Below are positions 62,453-64,000 of a stretch of 64,000 nt of DNA, piece by piece. The notes below the pieces were generated by a model. It saw only the letters and a list, made by a program, of their open reading frames with translations, did no database searches and was not told the origin of the DNA. Origin of the DNA: SZUA-22 sp963751695 (GTDB lineage: Bacteria > Bacteroidota > Ignavibacteria > Ignavibacteriales > Melioribacteraceae); assembly GCA_963751695.1 (NCBI GenBank), contig CAVVVP010000009.1, positions 124,001 to 188,000 on the forward strand. The letters run 5' to 3'. How positions within the stretch are numbered: the stretch's first letter is position 1; each line of letters opens with the position of its first letter. The position numbers were made by a program, and so were the translations under genes.

Positions 62453-64000
62453 TAATTACTATGTAAAAGAATATGGTATTGGCGGACCATATCACCAAGG
62501 ACATTTTTCAGATAATAATGATCTTCCGTCTGTTAACAGAAGTCAACTACTTCAAAAGTATCCACCAAATGAGCTTTACGAGTCCCACTATAACTTCAAT
62601 GAGTCCATCATTGAGCACTATAACACCCATACAAATGAAAAAGGAGAAAAATCTGTCACTGATTTTGATGGAATAATCGGTCTAGATGAATTAGTAATAG
62701 ATATTGACGATGAAGATAATCTTGAACGGGCACAAAGCACAACCCAGAAAATCCTAAGAAGACTTAAGGATGAATATAAAGTTGATCTGAATAATGTCAA
62801 CATAAACTTCTCCGGGTCAAAAGGCTTCCACATTAGAATCCCATCTGAACTCTTTGGTGGATTTGAACCATGCAAAGATTTGAATATTACTGCAAGAAGA
62901 ATTGCTGAAAGAATAGTCGGCGATATTGCAAAGATTGACACCTCAGTCTATCGAAAAACAAATTTCATAAGAATAGTAAACACTAAAAATAAAAAAAGCG
63001 GATTGTTTGCTATACCATTGCTTGATGTAGAAATACTGAAGTATAGTATTGATAAGATAAAAGAGATGGCGTCAGAGCAAAGAGACTTCCAGAGTTCTGC
63101 AAGATCATTAAAACCAGTTCAATCACTTGTAGTTCTGAAGGAGTCAATCTTAAACGGGAATGATATCTCTCACGAAAACAATTCAGATAATGATGATCAA
63201 GAAGAAAAGAAAAAGAATGATGATAAGATCCCTTTTAGAGAGGCAGTGAAACCACATAGTAGTGGTCAGAGACACAATAACCTAATCACAGCAGTTGGTC
63301 ATTTTATTGCAGCGGGGATGAGCGATGATCAAATTTATTCGTTGGCACTCGTATTAAATAATCAAAATGATCCTCCCAAAACTGAAGAGAAAGTTAGACA
63401 AGAAGTTGAGGGTATTATTCAAAGATCCAAAAGAATCGAGGGCCCCTTTTGGTTGATAAGGCGTGGATCCCGGATTGAACTTAAGAATACTAAGTTTATA
63501 GAATTTCTTGCACGGTGTGGGTTTGCAAAAGTGTTTTATGATAAGTCTCATATCTATGTACATGTAAAAGATATGATCGCTGAAGAAGTTGTTGTCCCAC
63601 AGATTCAAGATTATGTACGCAACTTCATAAACTCATTGAGTGGTAACACTGCTAAATACAGAGAACTCATATCAGATGAACTTCTTGACAAGAACAATAA
63701 ATTCTTCAATGAAAAGTTCCTCAACAATATTAAAACTGAAAACTTAAATATGAAGTTGGATACCAGAACAACTGCTAATATGTATTTCCAGAATTGCATA
63801 GTAACATTGACCAAAGGGGGAGGCATTGAGACTAACCCCTACACAACCCTAACCAGCCCAATCTGGAAAAGTAGAATATTAGATAGAGATTTTACCCATG
63901 TGCCGGTGAAGTACGCAAAATCTGAGTATGAGCAATTCCTATATAATGCAGCTGGGAAAAATGAAGATAGGTTCCTATCCATGTGTTCAGCAATTGGATA
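62415..64000 (+). CDS. AEP-type primase with PriCT domain and start of a D5-like helicase, partial
   Basis: The frame is open from the ATG at 62415 through the end (at least 528 codons). Residues about 50-230 form an archaeo-eukaryotic-type primase domain: ELVIDIDDEDN carries the metal-binding acids, NINFSGSKGFHIRIPSE the nucleotide-binding His region. Residues about 275-345 (SGQRHNNLITAVGHFIAAG, DPPKTEEKVRQEVEGII) match a primase C-terminal PriCT domain. The last part (ENLNMKLDTRTTANMYFQN, VKYAKSEYEQFLYNA) looks like the region in front of the superfamily 3 D5-type helicase. Together they would start and drive replication of the element. The ATPase motifs lie beyond the window. Confidence 0.85.
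   Translation, partial: MSITKQGIQEQHNNYYVKEYGIGGPYHQGHFSDNNDLPSVNRSQLLQKYPPNELYESHYNFNESIIEHYNTHTNEKGEKSVTDFDGIIGLDELVIDIDDEDNLERAQSTTQKILRRLKDEYKVDLNNVNINFSGSKGFHIRIPSELFGGFEPCKDLNITARRIAERIVGDIAKIDTSVYRKTNFIRIVNTKNKKSGLFAIPLLDVEILKYSIDKIKEMASEQRDFQSSARSLKPVQSLVVLKESILNGNDISHENNSDNDDQEEKKKNDDKIPFREAVKPHSSGQRHNNLITAVGHFIAAGMSDDQIYSLALVLNNQNDPPKTEEKVRQEVEGIIQRSKRIEGPFWLIRRGSRIELKNTKFIEFLARCGFAKVFYDKSHIYVHVKDMIAEEVVVPQIQDYVRNFINSLSGNTAKYRELISDELLDKNNKFFNEKFLNNIKTENLNMKLDTRTTANMYFQNCIVTLTKGGGIETNPYTTLTSPIWKSRILDRDFTHVPVKYAKSEYEQFLYNAAGKNEDRFLSMCSAIG

Larger units (their letters stand above)
61863..64000. mobile_element. Second integrated element, left part, running off the window
   Basis: It starts at the tRNA remnant and holds a DUF5659 gene and an AEP primase-helicase, typical cargo of plasmid- or phage-like integrated elements. 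About 290 bp at its left edge (61863-62152) hold no gene. No integrase is in view; it and the restored tRNA should lie beyond 64000. Confidence 0.65.

Overview
This AT-rich 64 kb window probably comes from a free-living member of the FCB (Fibrobacterota-Chlorobiota-Bacteroidota) superphylum, most like Ignavibacteria. The main evidence is the C-terminal sorting domain of the 484-residue protein at 22845-24299, which has the NYPNPFNPTT motif and ends in GIYFYRIQAG / KKMVLLK as in type IX secretion cargo of that group. Supporting evidence is the many lipoproteins, glycoside hydrolases and sulfatases. No rRNA, CRISPR array or SusC/SusD pair is present. Layout: (1) 1-11667 is a polysaccharide-use region with a KduD fragment, GH78 rhamnosidase, sulfatase, GH97 and an SGNH acetylesterase. 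An ECF sigma / anti-sigma / lipoprotein operon sits inside it. This set would suit a sulfated, rhamnose- and uronate-containing glycan such as ulvan (inference). (2) 11668-14268 holds housekeeping genes: SemiSWEET, methyltransferase, thioesterase, CorA. (3) 14535-24966 is an integrated element in a tRNA-Lys(CTT) gene. It is bounded by 304-bp direct repeats that carry the 5' half of the tRNA, and it contains a tyrosine recombinase, HTH protein, RepA-like ATPase, a hairpin-rich non-coding block, one IS3-type and one IS256-type insertion sequence, and a tandem-repeat T9SS cargo protein. (4) 25-31.9 kb has a transporter, an adenylate cyclase, two odd NarL-type regulators and a PIG-L/GT4/hydrolase operon. 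(5) 32.2-39.5 kb is an envelope-stress-like island of small membrane and secreted proteins (LapA-like, OmpA, MarC, lmo0937-like and others). (6) 39.5-47.1 kb is a second sugar cluster: radical SAM, a GT4-hydrolase fusion, two GH130 genes and a GT4. (7) 47.5-61.5 kb has a Gfo/Idh pseudogene, GH16, a radical SAM paralogue, CspA, an RRM protein, a DUF1080 protein, M3 peptidase, CE6-like esterase, SDR and lipase-like hydrolase. (8) From about 61863 a second integrated element begins beside a tRNA-Ser 3' remnant. It carries a DUF5659 gene and an AEP primase-helicase that runs off the window. The most interesting signal is a conserved non-coding block (core TTTTTCATCCCTTTG) that occurs five times clearly and once weakly on the + strand between 27.9 and 51.5 kb. 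It lies upstream of a response regulator, a coiled-coil lipoprotein, small membrane proteins, and a 60-residue protein family that has two decayed copies. I infer an undescribed regulon, perhaps a stress regulon, linking the paired regulators, envelope proteins and possibly the GT4/GH130 mannoside-type clusters. Several genes are broken by single events: a frameshift in GH130, an in-frame TGA in Gfo/Idh, and an IS256 insertion in a repeat protein.
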